DNA of 64,000 nt from Bacteriovoracaceae bacterium UBA6200 (GCA_002422605.1 DISW01000025.1:434001-498000); one strand, 5' to 3'. Shown: positions 26,479 through 35,429, numbered from the stretch's first letter. Translations and numbers: made by a program. Notes: generated by a model not told the origin, from the sequence alone.

Positions 26479-27275
26479 ATTCCCACTCCGTTGTAGCGAT
26501 GTTCCCCCGCGGCCCACATCTTTTTTGCAGTCATCGTAAAAATTATCCCCCATACAAAAAGTGAACCCAGTCCTGTTACGATTTCTGTGGTGGTAGCAAG
26601 TCCCATAGTTGTTCTGATAGGAAGACTTATGAGGTGAGGAAAAGGAGTGAACTTAAGAAGAGCGTTGGCCCATGAAGGAAAGAAATCAAGAGGGAGGTAA
26701 CTCCCTCCAAAGAAAAAAACAAAGAAGCGGATCATCACCATTAATGACCAGACATTATCCGCCCAGAGAGAAATAAGCTCCACGGACATGGCCAGCATAC
26801 AATAAACACAGGCAGCACAAAGGAAAATAAAAATGCCAAAAAATAAATTGATCAAGAGTTCAACTGAAAGACCATGACCTACAATTAGGTTAAAAACGCA
26901 GAAGATAAGGATGAGTTGAACGCTAAAGAAAACACTATGGGTTAGATAGGTTAAAATTTTGTATTGGAAAAAAGAAATTGGATAAATGAGATATCGATTG
27001 AATGAGCCATCATATATCTCTCTGGAAAGAAATCCAACGTTCTCGCCAGTCATTATTTTATTCGCTAAGGGGACAATAATATAATAAAGAGTCATCATCG
27101 GAAGGGTAAAGCCTTCCATGACCTCTGTGCCATTGGCCTCAAAAATACTTTGCCAGAGTGCGCGGGCAATCAGCACCATAACAACAGTCTGACCTATGAA
27201 AGTAACCCAGAAATCCGAACGAAATGCCAGGATTTTTCTGAATTCATTCGCGACAACAAAACGCCACCAGTTCAT
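26475..27275 (-). CDS. ABC-2 exporter permease (first permease)
   Basis: This 266-aa protein has six membrane helices and a soluble segment with EIYDGSFNRYLIYPISFFQYK, which parallels the equivalent loop in the second permease (GDLDYYLIRPVSPLFF). This marks the pair as a DUF990/COG4587-type duo. It couples to the ATPase gene upstream through an ATGA overlap and to the second permease downstream the same way. It probably forms a heterodimeric inner-membrane channel. Confidence 0.85.
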   Translation of the reverse strand: MNWWRFVVANEFRKILAFRSDFWVTFIGQTVVMVLIARALWQSIFEANGTEVMEGFTLPMMTLYYIIVPLANKIMTGENVGFLSREIYDGSFNRYLIYPISFFQYKILTYLTHSVFFSVQLILIFCVFNLIVGHGLSVELLINLFFGIFIFLCAACVYCMLAMSVELISLWADNVWSLMVMIRFFVFFFGGSYLPLDFFPSWANALLKFTPFPHLISLPIRTTMGLATTTEIVTGLGSLFVWGIIFTMTAKKMWAAGEHRYNGVGI

Positions 27276-28198
27276 CGGTTCGTCATCCCGTTTCTCATAA
27301 TGGACTCGATGATATCTTCGATCGAAGGGTCCTGAATATTGAGATCCAATACTTCATTGGTACTGAAAAGTTCGGCAGTCTTCTTTGAAAGTTCTGAGCG
27401 AGGAACAGAGATGGTGAACTTTTTTTCTTTAGTGGTTACACTTAATGATTTTTCTTCGCCTAAGAGTCTTTGTATTTGTGAAAGTGTCCCGTCGTAGACG
27501 AATTCTCCTTCTTTCATAATCACTATCCTTGGGCATAGTTCTTTTATATCTTCCATATAATGAGAAGTGAGAATCGTTATCGGTTTAAATTCTTTTTGAT
27601 AGCTTTTAATGAATTCTCTTACTGCTCTTTGTGCCGAAAGATCGAGGCCAATAGTTGGTTCATCCAGAAAGATGACTTTAGGGCGATGAAGAAGGGCGGC
27701 CATAAGCTCAATTTTCATGCGCTCACCTAGAGAGAGCTTACGAACTTGAGTGGTCAAATGGTTTTTAACCATTAATGTCTCAGCAAGAAATTCTACATTA
27801 TCTGTGAAGATCTTTTCTGGAATCTGGTAGATCTCTTTTAGGAGAATAAAACTATCCATCGCAGGAAGATCCCACCAGACCTGTGCCTTCTGTCCCATGA
27901 TAAGAGACATCTGCCGACGATATTCATTATGACGTTCCCATGGTTTAAAACCCAGAACTGTCGCTTCTCCGGAAGTCGGATGGACGATACCGGAAAGGAT
28001 TTTTACTAAAGTGGTTTTCCCGGCGCCGTTAGCACCAATGAGACCGATGATTTCACCTTGTTGGATTTCAAGGTCCACTGATTTGAGGGCCAGTTTTGAT
28101 TTCTTTTCTCTTTTAATTAAAGCTTTAAGAGAGCCTTTAAGACCTGGCTCCTTAGTGTGGGAGATAAAAGTCTTACTGAGGTTTGTTACCTTAATCAT
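27272..28198 (-). CDS. ABC-2 exporter ATP-binding protein
   Basis: This 308-aa ATPase powers the two permeases encoded just downstream. The N-terminus is of the COG4586 type (KEPGLKGSLKALIKREKK before the Walker A). Core motifs: Walker A GANGAGKTT, signature LSLGERMKIEL, Walker B VIFLDEPTIGLD and the H-loop TSHYMED. The start overlaps the methyltransferase stop by 4 bp (ATGA). Substrate cannot be read from the sequence. Confidence 0.92.
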   Translation of the reverse strand: MIKVTNLSKTFISHTKEPGLKGSLKALIKREKKSKLALKSVDLEIQQGEIIGLIGANGAGKTTLVKILSGIVHPTSGEATVLGFKPWERHNEYRRQMSLIMGQKAQVWWDLPAMDSFILLKEIYQIPEKIFTDNVEFLAETLMVKNHLTTQVRKLSLGERMKIELMAALLHRPKVIFLDEPTIGLDLSAQRAVREFIKSYQKEFKPITILTSHYMEDIKELCPRIVIMKEGEFVYDGTLSQIQRLLGEEKSLSVTTKEKKFTISVPRSELSKKTAELFSTNEVLDLNIQDPSIEDIIESIMRNGMTNR

Positions 28199-29406
28199 AT
28201 TTTTTCCAGAATGATGCCTTTAAGATAGCTGCCTTCTGGAAAGCCTTTTAAAGTAGGACAGTCTTGTCCCAGGTGAAGTCTTGTCGAGAGTTTATAATTT
28301 AGTTTTAATTCAGTTAGATAATCTTTGAGAACGCGATCAAACTTTTCCTGGGTCACTTGATGAGTGTTGAGAAAAATCACAAGCTTTCCTTGAGAATTCA
28401 AAAGTGGATCCATCTTCTGAAGTAAATCCCTATAAGCTTTAATCGCAGATGTCCTTTTGCTGCCATCTGATGATGATGATGGAGGATCACAAATAATGAT
28501 ATCAAATGTCTTATCGTTCTTTTTAAGCTCCGAAAGGGCGTCATCCACACTTGCTGTCATGGTTGTGTGTTGAGTAGGGTCGAGATCGGGATTAAGACCC
28601 AGGTTTTGCTGAAGCCATTCAATGTACTTAGGAGATAGATCAACTGAAACTACATCAGTGGCCCCAAGTTTCATGGCCCATAATGAAAAGGCTCCTGTAT
28701 AGCTATAAAGATTCAGAAGACTTGATCCTGGCTTCACAATTTTTGTGAGAGTATGGCGGATAGAGCTCATGTCTGTATATAGACCATGGTCATAAGAGCT
28801 TCCCAAACGAATCAGATACTGAATTCCGAATTCCGAAAGATGGAATTCATCTCTTCTTCCCTGGTCGACATTGTTTCGTGGAAGTTTCTGTAGTTCTTTA
28901 GTCTCTCCACGAAGTTGAATCCAGATATTCTCGTCTTTAATCTCAGGAAAGACTTCTTGAATGGTAGTTTGAATAATGGGCTTGTAGCGCATCCAGAAGC
29001 CGGTATAGAACTGAATTAAGACTCTATCTTTAAGTCTTAGTATGAAAAGCCCGGGAAGTTGGTCTGCTTCACCAAAAGTCAGATAGTAGTTTTCCCGTTC
29101 TTTAAGTTCTTTCTGTTGGATTCTTTTTTCAAAGGCAAGATCAAGTCGACCCTGGATACTCGCTGTAAAATGCTGGGCTTCCCGGTCGAAAGGAAATTTT
29201 GTACTCCACACCCGGGCCTTCACATTCTTATGAAAAGGATCATGCATTAAAAGGGCCATAGGGCGCTTTCGATCGTCGGTGGCGATGACAAATTCAGAAT
29301 GACGGGGAAATCGGTTAGAGAAGTTATCTGCAGTGATCCACGGGTGACCTTGGCGCAATAATTTAATCGATACCGGATGGATCAGGCATTCAGGGATTTT
29401 GTTCAT
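28195..29406 (-). CDS. RlmI-like class I rRNA methyltransferase
   Basis: This 403-aa protein has an N-terminal PUA-like domain, a central domain with QLRGETKEL, and a SAM-binding fold (NLYSYTGAFSLWAMKLGA, VVSVDLSPKYIEW, IIICDPPSSSSDGS). The C-terminus matches RlmI (FPEGSYLKGI). RlmI methylates C1962 of 23S rRNA to m5C. Here the segment where RlmI has Ser-Cys-Ser reads FLNTHQ, so the expected catalytic cysteine is missing. It may methylate a different base or site. It heads an operon of four ATGA-linked genes. Confidence 0.75.
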   Translation of the reverse strand: MNKIPECLIHPVSIKLLRQGHPWITADNFSNRFPRHSEFVIATDDRKRPMALLMHDPFHKNVKARVWSTKFPFDREAQHFTASIQGRLDLAFEKRIQQKELKERENYYLTFGEADQLPGLFILRLKDRVLIQFYTGFWMRYKPIIQTTIQEVFPEIKDENIWIQLRGETKELQKLPRNNVDQGRRDEFHLSEFGIQYLIRLGSSYDHGLYTDMSSIRHTLTKIVKPGSSLLNLYSYTGAFSLWAMKLGATDVVSVDLSPKYIEWLQQNLGLNPDLDPTQHTTMTASVDDALSELKKNDKTFDIIICDPPSSSSDGSKRTSAIKAYRDLLQKMDPLLNSQGKLVIFLNTHQVTQEKFDRVLKDYLTELKLNYKLSTRLHLGQDCPTLKGFPEGSYLKGIILEKI

Positions 29407-29422
29407 GTTTGGTTCCGCAGGT

Positions 29423-29725
29423 TTACTGCTTAAGGTTATTCAGTCTTTCTTCAGTTTTATCCAAAAGGCGAAGAAGGATGTTGGTTGCGAGATAGGGATT
29501 CTGCATATGGATTGTTAATCCAAGCTGTTCCATGATCTGACCACATTCATTTTCAACTTCATTCTGGAAGGGATCAAAGTTTAATCCTAAGAACTGAAGC
29601 TTTTTCATCAAAAGCTCAACTTCAAGAACATCCATCATCTTCAAGAGATTATTTTCAAATGTGATAAGGAAACTCTCATGGGTTTCCGCTCTCTCTGTTG
29701 TGGATTGTTTCTGAAATGAATTCAT
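29423..29725 (-). CDS. Small helical protein of unknown function
   Basis: This 100-aa cytosolic protein is almost wholly helical and acidic, with possible coiled-coil segments (LLKMMDVLEVELLMKKLQF, LLDKTEERLNNL). ATG 29725 is preferred over a TTG nine bases upstream because AGG lies at good distance. It reads into the methyltransferase operon (16-bp gap) and may be its first gene. It is divergent from the TadB/C-like gene. No family is recognised. Confidence 0.55.
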   Translation of the reverse strand: MNSFQKQSTTERAETHESFLITFENNLLKMMDVLEVELLMKKLQFLGLNFDPFQNEVENECGQIMEQLGLTIHMQNPYLATNILLRLLDKTEERLNNLKQ

Positions 29726-29806
29726 ATACTTCAACCTATGATAATGCTTTGCGTACTGTCAACGAAACGAAGAGAGTATGGAGAAATTTTTTGGAAGGAT
29801 TTTCAA

Positions 29807-30676
29807 ATGCAGCTCTTCTTCTATGTTCTCCTCATTATGATGCTGGTTTTATGGATCGAAAGACCGGGTGCCTTTATATCTAACAGCCTGATAATTCGAA
29901 AGAACCCAGGAGAAGAGCTGGAAGACTGGCTCAAGAAATTTCATTGGCAACATCGTCAGGACTTAAATGTTTCGGGCCAGCTGCCCCGCTATAAATTTTA
30001 TAGTGAAGTGACTGAAGTCCTCCTGAACCTTGCTCGAAAACTCGGTGGAAATTATCAGGAATCCCTGCTGTTTCTACGGGAAGGTTTACAACTGGACCGA
30101 CAATTTGAAAAAAAGATCAAAGAAGCCCTCCTGGGAATGTGGCTTCAGATGGGTTTCATGATGCTTCTGACTTGGGTTTTTATTATTGGTGCCCTTCACT
30201 TGGTTGAAGTAAAAATGAAGCCCTTAAATCTCTTTCTGATATTTGCCTGGCAGATTTTAGGTTTTGTGTTTCTTCCGTTTATCAGTTCATTTCTTCGTAA
30301 AAGATACTTCGCTGATATTGGAAAGCTCTGGAAAATTCTTTTTATTCTAAAATCCATGGTCAAAGTTCCTCTTTCCAGAACCGAGGTCTTAAGTCTGGCA
30401 GGAGTAGGGGAGCTTGCCCTCATTAAGCAAAAAAGTCTTTTAACTATTGTGACTAAGCTCAGAGAAATTTGCCAAAAGTGCTTAAAAATGGGCACAAGTT
30501 ATGAAGAAGAAGTCACTTATCTCATGGATGAACTTCGCTTTCAGGAAAAATGGCATTTTGAACTTTTTGAAAAGAAGTTAACGGCGGTAAAACTGGGGCT
30601 ATTGTCTTTGTTTTTCCTTCCCTCTTATCTCGCTTTCATCTTTCTTCTATTGGGCGACCTAATAACTCTGATGTAG
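29807..30676 (+). CDS. TadB/TadC-like T2SSF-type inner-membrane protein
   Basis: This 289-aa protein has the topology of the Tad platform proteins: one N-terminal TM helix, a cytosolic helical domain (LGGNYQESLLFLREGLQL), two central TM helices (LQMGFMMLLTWVFIIGAL; LNLFLIFAWQILGFVFLPF), a second cytosolic domain (GTSYEEEVTYLMDELRFQEK) and a C-terminal TM helix. ATG 29807 is chosen because GGAAGGA lies 7 nt upstream; a frame-start at 29738 lacks this. TadA and a secretin are encoded 2-5 kb away, which supports the call. Only one such protein is seen where Tad systems often have two. Confidence 0.55.
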   Translation: MQLFFYVLLIMMLVLWIERPGAFISNSLIIRKNPGEELEDWLKKFHWQHRQDLNVSGQLPRYKFYSEVTEVLLNLARKLGGNYQESLLFLREGLQLDRQFEKKIKEALLGMWLQMGFMMLLTWVFIIGALHLVEVKMKPLNLFLIFAWQILGFVFLPFISSFLRKRYFADIGKLWKILFILKSMVKVPLSRTEVLSLAGVGELALIKQKSLLTIVTKLREICQKCLKMGTSYEEEVTYLMDELRFQEKWHFELFEKKLTAVKLGLLSLFFLPSYLAFIFLLLGDLITLM

Positions 30677-30745
30677 CGCTTCATACTTAGACAACCTGAG
30701 CTCTTTCTGCTTAAATGGGATTTCTTAAAATTAAAAGGAAGTGCC

Positions 30746-32437
30746 ATGGCCGTTGTTGACGACAAAAAGATTATTTTTGGAATGCATAAGGTTGGGAAAA
30801 TTTATCCGCCGAAAAAACAAGTTCTAAAAGATATTTCACTTTCATTCTATCTTGGGGCAAAGATCGGTGTATTGGGTCTTAACGGATCTGGTAAATCATC
30901 ACTCTTAAGAATCATTGCCGGAGTTGATAAAGATTATCTTGGAACGGTAACGGCCAATAAAGGAATCACTTTTGGGTACCTGGAACAGGATCCTAAATTA
31001 GACTCAAATAAAACAGTTAAAGAAATAGTAGAGGAAGGTCTGGCCGATCAAGTAGCGACTGTTAAGCGCTATGAAGAAGTGAACCTGAAGTTCGGTGAAG
31101 AGTTATCTGAAGATGAGATGAATAAGCTTCTCGATGAACAGTCTTCACTTCAGGATAAAATGGATGCCCAGAATCTTTGGGATCTTGATTCTCGTCTTGA
31201 ACTTGCGATGGAAGCTCTTCGTTGTCCTCCTTCGGATCAACTTTGCGGAGTTCTTTCGGGCGGTGAAAAACGTCGTGTGGCACTTTGTCGACTTCTTCTT
31301 TCTGAACCAGATGTTCTCCTTTTGGATGAGCCCACCAACCATCTTGATGCTGAAACAGTATTATGGCTTGAGCGTCACCTTCAAGCTTATAAAGGAACGG
31401 TCATCGCAATTACCCACGACCGTTACTTCCTTGACCACGTTGCCGGCTGGATTCTTGAATTAGACCGCGGACATGGTATTCCTTGGGAAGGAAACTATTC
31501 TTCATGGCTTGAACAGAAAACAAACCGTCTGGCAGCAGAAGAAAAATCCCAATCCAAGCAAGCTAAGAAGATGGCCGAAGAGCTTGAGTGGATTCGTATG
31601 GGTGCCAAAGCTCGTCAGGCGAAATCAAAAGCTCGTATTCAAAACTATGAGAAGATGCTTGCTGAATCTAAAACTGAAACCCGTAATGAAACGAATGATC
31701 TCTTTATTCCTGCCGGCCCTCGTTTGGGGGATGTGGTTATTGAGGCTGATAATATTGCAAAAGGTTTCGGCGATAGACTCCTTTATGAAAACGTATCATT
31801 TAAACTTCCACCTGGTGGAATCGTGGGAATCATTGGACCGAACGGTGCAGGTAAAACCACTCTCTTTAAAATGATCACAGGTCAGTTACAACCTGATGCT
31901 GGAACTTTTAAAGTCGGTTCAACTGTTAAGCTCGCTTACATTGACCAGTCTCGCGAAATGGACGGCGACTCAACCATTCTTCAGGAAATTACTGGAGGTC
32001 TTGATCTTCTTAAACTTGGTAATAAAGAGGTTAATTCTCGGGCCTATGTTTCCCGCTTTAACTTTACAGGCGAAGATCAGAGTAAACGTATCAAGGAACT
32101 TTCTGGCGGTGAAAAGAACCGCGTTCACTTAGCAAAAATGCTAAAGGAAGAAGGAAACGTTCTCTTACTGGATGAGCCGACCAACGATCTTGACGTAAAC
32201 ACACTTCAAGCTCTTGAACGCGCTCTTTTAGATTTTGCCGGTTGTGCTGTGGTCATTTCCCATGATCGTTACTTCCTGGATAGAATTTGTACTCATATCA
32301 TGGCCTTTGAAGGGGACTCGAAAGTGACCTGGTTTGAAGGAAACTTTGAAGACTATCACGAAGATCTTCGTCGCCGAATTGGTGATAAAGCGGATGTTCC
32401 TAGCCGCGTGACTTATAAAAAACTTAAACGGGATTAA
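30746..32437 (+). CDS. ettA: Energy-dependent translational throttle protein EttA (ABC-F)
   Basis: This 563-aa ABC-F protein binds the ribosomal E site and couples ATP levels to the first elongation step. Two ATPase domains are seen: Walker A GLNGSGKSS and GPNGAGKTT, signatures LSGGEKRR and LSGGEKNR, and Walker B VLLLDEPTNHLD and VLLLDEPTNDLD. The basic linker between them (EELEWIRMGAKARQAKSKAR) is typical of EttA. AAAGGAAG precedes the ATG. A terminator follows. It sits between the TadB/C-like gene and the tad genes but has no clear link with them. Confidence 0.93.
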   Translation: MAVVDDKKIIFGMHKVGKIYPPKKQVLKDISLSFYLGAKIGVLGLNGSGKSSLLRIIAGVDKDYLGTVTANKGITFGYLEQDPKLDSNKTVKEIVEEGLADQVATVKRYEEVNLKFGEELSEDEMNKLLDEQSSLQDKMDAQNLWDLDSRLELAMEALRCPPSDQLCGVLSGGEKRRVALCRLLLSEPDVLLLDEPTNHLDAETVLWLERHLQAYKGTVIAITHDRYFLDHVAGWILELDRGHGIPWEGNYSSWLEQKTNRLAAEEKSQSKQAKKMAEELEWIRMGAKARQAKSKARIQNYEKMLAESKTETRNETNDLFIPAGPRLGDVVIEADNIAKGFGDRLLYENVSFKLPPGGIVGIIGPNGAGKTTLFKMITGQLQPDAGTFKVGSTVKLAYIDQSREMDGDSTILQEITGGLDLLKLGNKEVNSRAYVSRFNFTGEDQSKRIKELSGGEKNRVHLAKMLKEEGNVLLLDEPTNDLDVNTLQALERALLDFAGCAVVISHDRYFLDRICTHIMAFEGDSKVTWFEGNFEDYHEDLRRRIGDKADVPSRVTYKKLKRD

Positions 32438-32443
32438 TTTCCA

Positions 32444-32474
32444 AAGGCCCTCTGAGAAGAGGGCCTTTTTTTTT
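32444..32474. terminator. Intrinsic terminator between ettA and the tad operon
   Basis: A 10-bp perfect stem (32444-32453 with 32458-32467) with a GAGA loop is followed by a run of T. It ends ettA; the tadA-like stop codon on the minus strand lies beside the T-run. Confidence 0.85.
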
Positions 32475-33576
32475 AGATCGTAAAATTAAATTCAGGAGCA
32501 TGAATAACATTCTCATAAAAAGGAATGCCTTTTTCTGAACCCAGAATTTTAATCACTTCCTTCACCTTCTTGTTCTCCATGAAAACAACGTACTCCATAT
32601 TTCTGCATATCAGTTCCATGATCTTCTCATAGTTAAGATTGGCCTCTCCGGAATAGAGAGAAAAGAGGAGGGCCACGCGGTTCAAGGCATCCACGGCGCT
32701 GGAGGCGTGAATTGTTCCCATTAGTCCTTTGTGACCGGTGTTCATCGCCATCAGGAATGGAATAACTTCATGGGACCTCATTTCTCCTAAGATGATCCTG
32801 TCAGGACTTAGGCGTAATGTGTAAGAGAGATATGATTTAAGGCTTGTCTCTTGAGAGTCACCTGCTAAGAAGCGCGTCTGATGAGCATGAGAACTCAGAA
32901 TCTCATAGGTGTCTTCCAGGATCACCAGATGCTCATTTGTATCCACCCCATCAAGTAAGGTGGTAAGAAGGGAAGTCTTGCCTGAACCTGTTGACCCGGC
33001 AATCAGGAGGTTACTTTTGTCAGAGACTATCTCTTTTAATTTATCTGCTTCACCAAAGGATTCAAGCGGATGTGCTTTGGGGGTTAAGCTCCTGAGTACC
33101 AGTTTAGATGTGCCTTGAGGGGAAGTTGAACCGTGTACGAGGCTCAAGCGAAAATTCCTCCCTTTTATTTCTCCATAAAAACTCGCAAAGGGACAGGCCA
33201 CACTCCAATTCTGCTTAAAATGAATGGAGATAATTTCAAGCCAAAGCTGCCACTCATCTAAATTTAGTTGAACCTTGAAAGATTCTTTTTTTCCGTTCTT
33301 GAGTAAAACCTGAGAATTCTGTGGATGATGGAAGAAATATTCGGTTCCCTCCTTTTCGAAGATCTCAGAAAGGAAGGTCCATTCTGTTAATTTATAAAAA
33401 TTATTTTTTATCAGTTCCAAATCCTGGGCTTCATTGAGCAAGGGGAGTTCCCTGAAGTACTGATCCCATGACGGGATGATGCCCTTATTTAAGTAAGAAC
33501 CAAGAATGTCTCTGGACCGATTGAGAAGAAGTTCGTGAGAGAGGAATTCTTCCTCTTCTTTAAATAATCCAAGCAT
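32473..33576 (-). CDS. tadA: TadA/CpaF-type secretion ATPase
   Basis: This 367-aa cytosolic hexameric ATPase drives Flp/Tad pilus assembly. Motifs in order: Walker A GSTGSGKTS, Asp box VILEDTYEI, Walker B SPDRIILGEMR and His box GHKGLMGTIHA. The N-terminal ~150 residues form the usual N-terminal all-alpha part. It overlaps the secretin stop by 1 bp (TAATG), as last gene of the minus-strand tad operon. The terminator shared with ettA follows. Confidence 0.9.
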   Translation of the reverse strand: MLGLFKEEEEFLSHELLLNRSRDILGSYLNKGIIPSWDQYFRELPLLNEAQDLELIKNNFYKLTEWTFLSEIFEKEGTEYFFHHPQNSQVLLKNGKKESFKVQLNLDEWQLWLEIISIHFKQNWSVACPFASFYGEIKGRNFRLSLVHGSTSPQGTSKLVLRSLTPKAHPLESFGEADKLKEIVSDKSNLLIAGSTGSGKTSLLTTLLDGVDTNEHLVILEDTYEILSSHAHQTRFLAGDSQETSLKSYLSYTLRLSPDRIILGEMRSHEVIPFLMAMNTGHKGLMGTIHASSAVDALNRVALLFSLYSGEANLNYEKIMELICRNMEYVVFMENKKVKEVIKILGSEKGIPFYENVIHAPEFNFTI

Positions 33577-34856
33577 TACTCCACCGCTTCCAGTACGACA
33601 TAGCCGTAAATTTGCTTATAAGTTTTTTGATCTGACTTCGATTCAAAAAGGTGCTTTAAGATAGGGATACTTGAAATAAAAGGGATACCCTGACGTCCTC
33701 GAGTGGTGGTTTGAAATCCAATTTGAAAGATCTTTAATGGCACTCCGATTTCCAGATAGGCGGAAGAAATTTCTTTAGAACCGCTAATCGCCTGATCGAT
33801 CGGACGTGAAAACTCAGTTTCATAATCCAGAAGGAGCTTTCCGTACGCCTCTGTGATTTTCGTTTTGATTTTAAGACCGGCAAATCTCCAATCAATAGGT
33901 GCTACAACAGTCGCTCCCTGAACACCGATATTCTGATAAGGAATTTGAGAGCCAATCTCAATCACCTGAGGAGTATTTAAGTTCGCAACCATTTCCGGCT
34001 CGGCGAGGCTTGAAAGATCCATTCGTGACTGAGTTAAGAACACAATATTATCATCAATAAGTTTCCTCATCCCGAAATCAAAAAGATCAGAAAGGGAGGC
34101 CTTAAGTTTATCAAGACCCAAATGTATTTCCCGGCCATCCATTCTCTCGAGTTGAATGAGTTTTAATTTTAGCCGGTAGTTTTTATGCTTAAGTCTTGAG
34201 TCCTGCTCGATGAAAGAAACACGGTAAAAAGAGGCAAGTTGTTTTAAAAGGGCTTCATTATTCTTTCCTTCATAAAAGCACAGAATATCCAGCCAGTCCG
34301 CCTGACAGGACACGCTTCGAAAGCCATTACTATAGAGCTTTTTATAAATTTGCCCCACGATGTGATTGCGCAATTTAGAGTCCAGGGTAATTTTGAAAAA
34401 GACCTGTTCCTGAAATTGGCCTTTAATCTTCTGCAGATACAGGTAATCCCCGAAATCGGACAGGATTCCTGAGGCGGTCATAATCGGGCCTTTTATATCG
34501 ATAGTCAGATTAAGATTCTTAAGGGCGTCGGCTAGCTGGAAGGTCTTGAGGAACTTTTGCTTTGAAAGAACGTAGAGGCTTAGAGTCTCTTTTCCTTCAG
34601 GAGTCCAGACCACCAAGTCGGTGAAACCGACCCTTTTACCTTTAACCAATAACTTACCGGTCTTCGGGAAGAATTTGTAGGAAATGACTTCAGGATTTCC
34701 GACGGAAAACTTCTTCAATTGAGCGAAAGAGAGTTCCTTTTGCTCCCCTTTGGCAAGGATCAGATCCGAGGGCGAAACATTTCCATATGTCGCAATGGGT
34801 AAAAACAGTAAGGCTTTGACAAATAGGAGGCGAGTCGTTAAATTGAGGAGCTTCAA
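33576..34856 (-). CDS. cpaC: Tad pilus secretin (CpaC/RcpA-like)
   Basis: This 426-aa outer-membrane secretin has an N-terminal pilus-secretin domain (DLILAKGEQKELSFAQLK, VLVVKG-like loop VKGKRVGFTDLVVW) and a C-terminal secretin core (EIGSQIPYQ, GLKIKTKITEAYG, GRQGIPFISSIPILKHLF). No ATG exists near a suitable signal peptide; TTG 34856 gives MKLLNLTTRLLFVKALLFLPIA. A longer frame to 35138 is only the reverse of the histone-like gene. It is followed by TadA with 1-bp overlap. Confidence 0.8.
   Translation of the reverse strand: MKLLNLTTRLLFVKALLFLPIATYGNVSPSDLILAKGEQKELSFAQLKKFSVGNPEVISYKFFPKTGKLLVKGKRVGFTDLVVWTPEGKETLSLYVLSKQKFLKTFQLADALKNLNLTIDIKGPIMTASGILSDFGDYLYLQKIKGQFQEQVFFKITLDSKLRNHIVGQIYKKLYSNGFRSVSCQADWLDILCFYEGKNNEALLKQLASFYRVSFIEQDSRLKHKNYRLKLKLIQLERMDGREIHLGLDKLKASLSDLFDFGMRKLIDDNIVFLTQSRMDLSSLAEPEMVANLNTPQVIEIGSQIPYQNIGVQGATVVAPIDWRFAGLKIKTKITEAYGKLLLDYETEFSRPIDQAISGSKEISSAYLEIGVPLKIFQIGFQTTTRGRQGIPFISSIPILKHLFESKSDQKTYKQIYGYVVLEAVE
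34816..34844 (+). promoter_or_regulatory. sigma-70 promoter of the histone-like gene, inside the secretin start
   Basis: TTGACA (34816-34821), a 17-bp spacer and TAAATT (34839-34844) lie about 50 bp before the ATG at 34894. The whole element falls within the first codons of the divergent secretin gene. Confidence 0.5.
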
Positions 34857-34893
34857 ATTTGATATTACAAGTTTTTTCCTTGAGGAGATATTT

Positions 34894-35130
34894 ATGGCTT
34901 CTAGAACCGCAATCACTGAAACACGTCGTAAAAATAAGCACAAAGCAATGGGTGCTAAAAGAAAAGCGGCAAACAGAAATAAAGGCACAACTCCAAAGTT
35001 TGAGATCCACGAAGGTGGCGCTCCTAAAGCTACAAAAGCTGCTGCTCCTAAAGCTGCTCCTGCTGCTAAAAAAGCTCCAGCTGCCAAGAAAGCTCCTGCT
35101 AAAAAAGCTGCTGCTAAAAAAGCTGAGTAA
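34894..35130 (+). CDS. Histone H1-like Lys/Ala-rich basic protein
   Basis: This 78-aa protein is very basic. Residues 1-40 are Arg/Lys-rich (ETRRKNKHKAMGAKRKAANR); the second half is a run of AAPKAAPAAKKAP-type repeats as in eukaryotic H1 tails and bacterial histone-like proteins such as HctB, AlgP and the tail of some HU proteins. It likely binds DNA or RNA without a fixed structure. GAGGAG lies 7 nt before the ATG. It has its own promoter and terminator, on the strand opposite to the surrounding tad genes. A longer frame to 34750 is not supported. Confidence 0.7.
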   Translation: MASRTAITETRRKNKHKAMGAKRKAANRNKGTTPKFEIHEGGAPKATKAAAPKAAPAAKKAPAAKKAPAKKAAAKKAE

Positions 35131-35144
35131 TTCATCATTGGCTC

Positions 35145-35429
35145 CTATGGGGCTTGAAAGATTTTAAGGGATTCGTTAATGAATCCTCTATCAACGGAGA
35201 CCACTATAAGGTCTCCGTTGTTTTTTAGGCATAGGTCTAATTTTCCCGCACTCTTCTGCCCTTCGCAGTTCGGACTTCTACTTATACTTATAAGTTCTTC
35301 TGGAATGAGATAATCCCTCATCATGATCTCTTTATACATTTGCGCATCCTCGAGGTTATCTTCATGGAAAAGAAAAATGGGAGAAGCATGGAGACTGAAA
35401 CTCAGGAATAAACTAATAATGTATTTCAT
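35145..35429 (-). CDS. Small secreted protein in the tad region
   Basis: This 94-aa protein has a signal peptide (MKYIISLFLSFSLHA) and a mature part with two cysteines (SPNCEGQK, LDLCLKNN). No family is recognised. It overlaps the preceding RcpC-like gene by 17 bp and is probably the last gene of the Flp operon segment. Part of its 3' coding sequence (35192-35226) is also the terminator of the convergent histone-like gene. Confidence 0.5.
   Translation of the reverse strand: MKYIISLFLSFSLHASPIFLFHEDNLEDAQMYKEIMMRDYLIPEELISISRSPNCEGQKSAGKLDLCLKNNGDLIVVSVDRGFINESLKIFQAP
35192..35226 (+). terminator. Intrinsic terminator of the histone-like gene, within antisense coding sequence
   Basis: An 11-bp perfect stem (35192-35202 with 35210-35220) with a 7-nt loop is followed by six T. 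It lies 60 bp downstream of the histone-like gene and inside the C-terminal codons of the minus-strand secreted protein. Confidence 0.85.

Noticed and set aside
34750..34893. Upstream extension of the histone-like gene
   Set aside because: It lies in secretin coding sequence and before the promoter; GAGGAG fits the ATG at 34894.
34857..35138. Alanine-rich N-terminal extension of the secretin frame
   Set aside because: It is the antisense of the Lys/Ala repeats of the histone-like gene and lacks a start with a ribosome site; the signal peptide begins at 34856.
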